64,000 bases of DNA from Erysipelotrichaceae bacterium (GTDB lineage: Bacteria > Bacillota_I > Bacilli_A > Erysipelotrichales > Erysipelotrichaceae): contig JAFRCV010000008.1 of NCBI GenBank assembly GCA_017404205.1, positions 1-64,000 on the forward strand, read 5' to 3'. Positions 63,134-64,000 of this stretch are shown piece after piece. The translations under genes were made by a program, and so were the position numbers. Position 1 is the first letter of the stretch, and each line of letters opens with the position of its first letter. A model generated the notes under the pieces. That model had not been told where the DNA came from and searched no databases. It saw only the letters and a program-made list of their open reading frames with translations.

Positions 63134-64000
63134 ATGATTTATACACTGACGTTTAATCCATCATTGGATTATATAATTCATGTCAATGATTTTCGAATTG
63201 GTGAAATCAATAGAACGACATATGAAAAAATATTCGCTGGTGGTAAAGGAATCAATGTTTCTTTAGTATTGAAAAACTTAGGACATGATAGTATACCACT
63301 TGGATTTGTGGCCGGATTTACAGGAAAAGAAATAGTCAAGAGAATTGAAGATGAAGGCATCAAGACAGCATTTATTGAAGTAAAAGAAGGACATTCAAGA
63401 ATAAATGTTAAGATGCGTAGTAATGAAGAAACCGAAATCAATGGACAAGGTCCAAAAATTAGTGATGAAAATATCTTAGAATTATTTAATCGTTTAGATC
63501 AATTACAAGATGAAGATATTTTAGTTATTTCAGGAAGTGTACCTAATACATTGCCTAGTGACATGTATGAACAAATTCTTAATCGTTTAAAAAATAAAAA
63601 ATTAAATATTGTCGTGGATGCCGAAAAAGATTTATTAATGAAATCTTTAGCTTTTCATCCATTTTTAATTAAACCTAATAATAAAGAATTAGGTGAAATA
63701 TATGGTGTTGAATTAAAAACAAGAGAAGATGTGATTCCTTATGCAATGAAACTGCAAGAGCTTGGTGCTAGAAATGTCTTAATATCTCTAGCGGGCCAAG
63801 GGGCAGTATTAGTAAGCGAAAATAAAGAAATTTATCAGAGTCCAGCACCAAAAGGTGTTTTAGTAAATTCAATTGGTGCAGGTGATTCAATGGTTGCTGG
63901 TTTTATTAGTGGTTATCTTGAAAGTGGCAAATACCATTATGCCTTTATTAAAGGATTGTGCACTGGATCTGCAAGTGCCTTTTCTATTGAATTAGCGAAA
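63134..64000 (+). CDS. fruK: 1-phosphofructokinase (PfkB family), partial at window end
   Basis: 289 codons to the window edge with no stop; nearly complete, since the family is about 305 aa. It phosphorylates fructose-1-phosphate (or tagatose-6-phosphate in LacC relatives) with ATP. Motifs: TLTFNPSLDYIIHV (N-terminal), FAGGKGINVSLVLKNLG (PfkB signature 1), ISGSVPNTLP, IKPNNKELGEIYG, LISLAGQGAVLV, and the active-site VNSIGAGDSMVAGF with catalytic Asp. GGGGCGAG lies upstream of the ATG. A fructose PTS gene may follow outside the window. Confidence 0.92.
   Translation, partial: MIYTLTFNPSLDYIIHVNDFRIGEINRTTYEKIFAGGKGINVSLVLKNLGHDSIPLGFVAGFTGKEIVKRIEDEGIKTAFIEVKEGHSRINVKMRSNEETEINGQGPKISDENILELFNRLDQLQDEDILVISGSVPNTLPSDMYEQILNRLKNKKLNIVVDAEKDLLMKSLAFHPFLIKPNNKELGEIYGVELKTREDVIPYAMKLQELGARNVLISLAGQGAVLVSENKEIYQSPAPKGVLVNSIGAGDSMVAGFISGYLESGKYHYAFIKGLCTGSASAFSIELAK

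Overview
The window is AT-rich (roughly 70% A+T) and uses the standard bacterial code: TGA ends genes, for example the permease ending at 21207, and Trp is TGG. Shine-Dalgarno sites are GGAGG-like, lipoproteins carry lipoboxes, and promoters and hairpin terminators are of sigma-A / Bacillota type. The family content (Rnf complex, AraC and ABC sugar uptake loci, giant surface proteins with InlB-like and GLUG repeats) suggests an uncultured gut-associated Bacillota, perhaps of the Bacilli/Erysipelotrichia side. That placement is inference; there is no rRNA or phylogenetic marker here.

Layout. (1) 1-5414: defence-like operon of hsdR, a PIN-like/transmembrane protein and a frameshifted third gene. 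(2) 5646-6996: an IS3-family element with a nonsense-mutated orfA, inserted exactly into the loop of a transcription terminator. (3) 7170-16769: a cytoplasmic BMP-type sensor with a ParB-like front end plus phosphoesterase; a GAF-fused ABC ATPase with a coiled-coil FtsX permease; two YwaF-type membrane proteins; an AraC regulator. (4) 16872-44166: one co-directional run of ten genes, about 27 kb, for capture, degradation and uptake of a plant polysaccharide, probably acetylated pectic arabinan/rhamnogalacturonan. It has a GH43 enzyme, a sugar-binding lipoprotein and two permeases, a GH43 lipoprotein, a 3919-aa signal-anchored protein (LamG-like modules, SGNH esterase, type I dehydroquinase-like barrel, GH105-like domain, GLUG block), two GLUG-repeat proteins, a second SGNH-like protein and a 34-aa peptide. 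The first clear terminator is at 44203. (5) 44232-48811: DUF1848 protein, rRNA methyltransferase RlmA, MFS transporter, degenerate Fic-like protein, GDPD phosphodiesterase.

(6) 48953-59167: a redox locus. rnfCDGEA is followed by a 56-aa NqrM-like cysteine protein and an unusually short rnfB. Next come a divergently oriented ApbE flavin transferase with a dead rhodanese lipoprotein, then lipoproteins carrying ApbE-type flavinylation motifs, a live rhodanese lipoprotein, and a NusG-II/Gx-transporter pair. Together these look like a flavin-based electron route from ferredoxin through Rnf to the cell surface. (7) 59390-64000: MscS channel, PHP phosphatase, LtrA-like protein, a small heat-shock protein behind a CIRCE-like operator, and the start of a 1-phosphofructokinase gene cut by the window edge.

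Best candidates for undescribed biology: the secreted dehydroquinase-like barrel in the giant protein, the NqrM-like protein with ferredoxin-less RnfB, the lipoprotein with two flavinylation-like motifs exactly 100 residues apart, the 34-aa peptide closing the surface-protein operon, and the HsdR/PIN-TM operon. No tRNA, rRNA or CRISPR array was seen.
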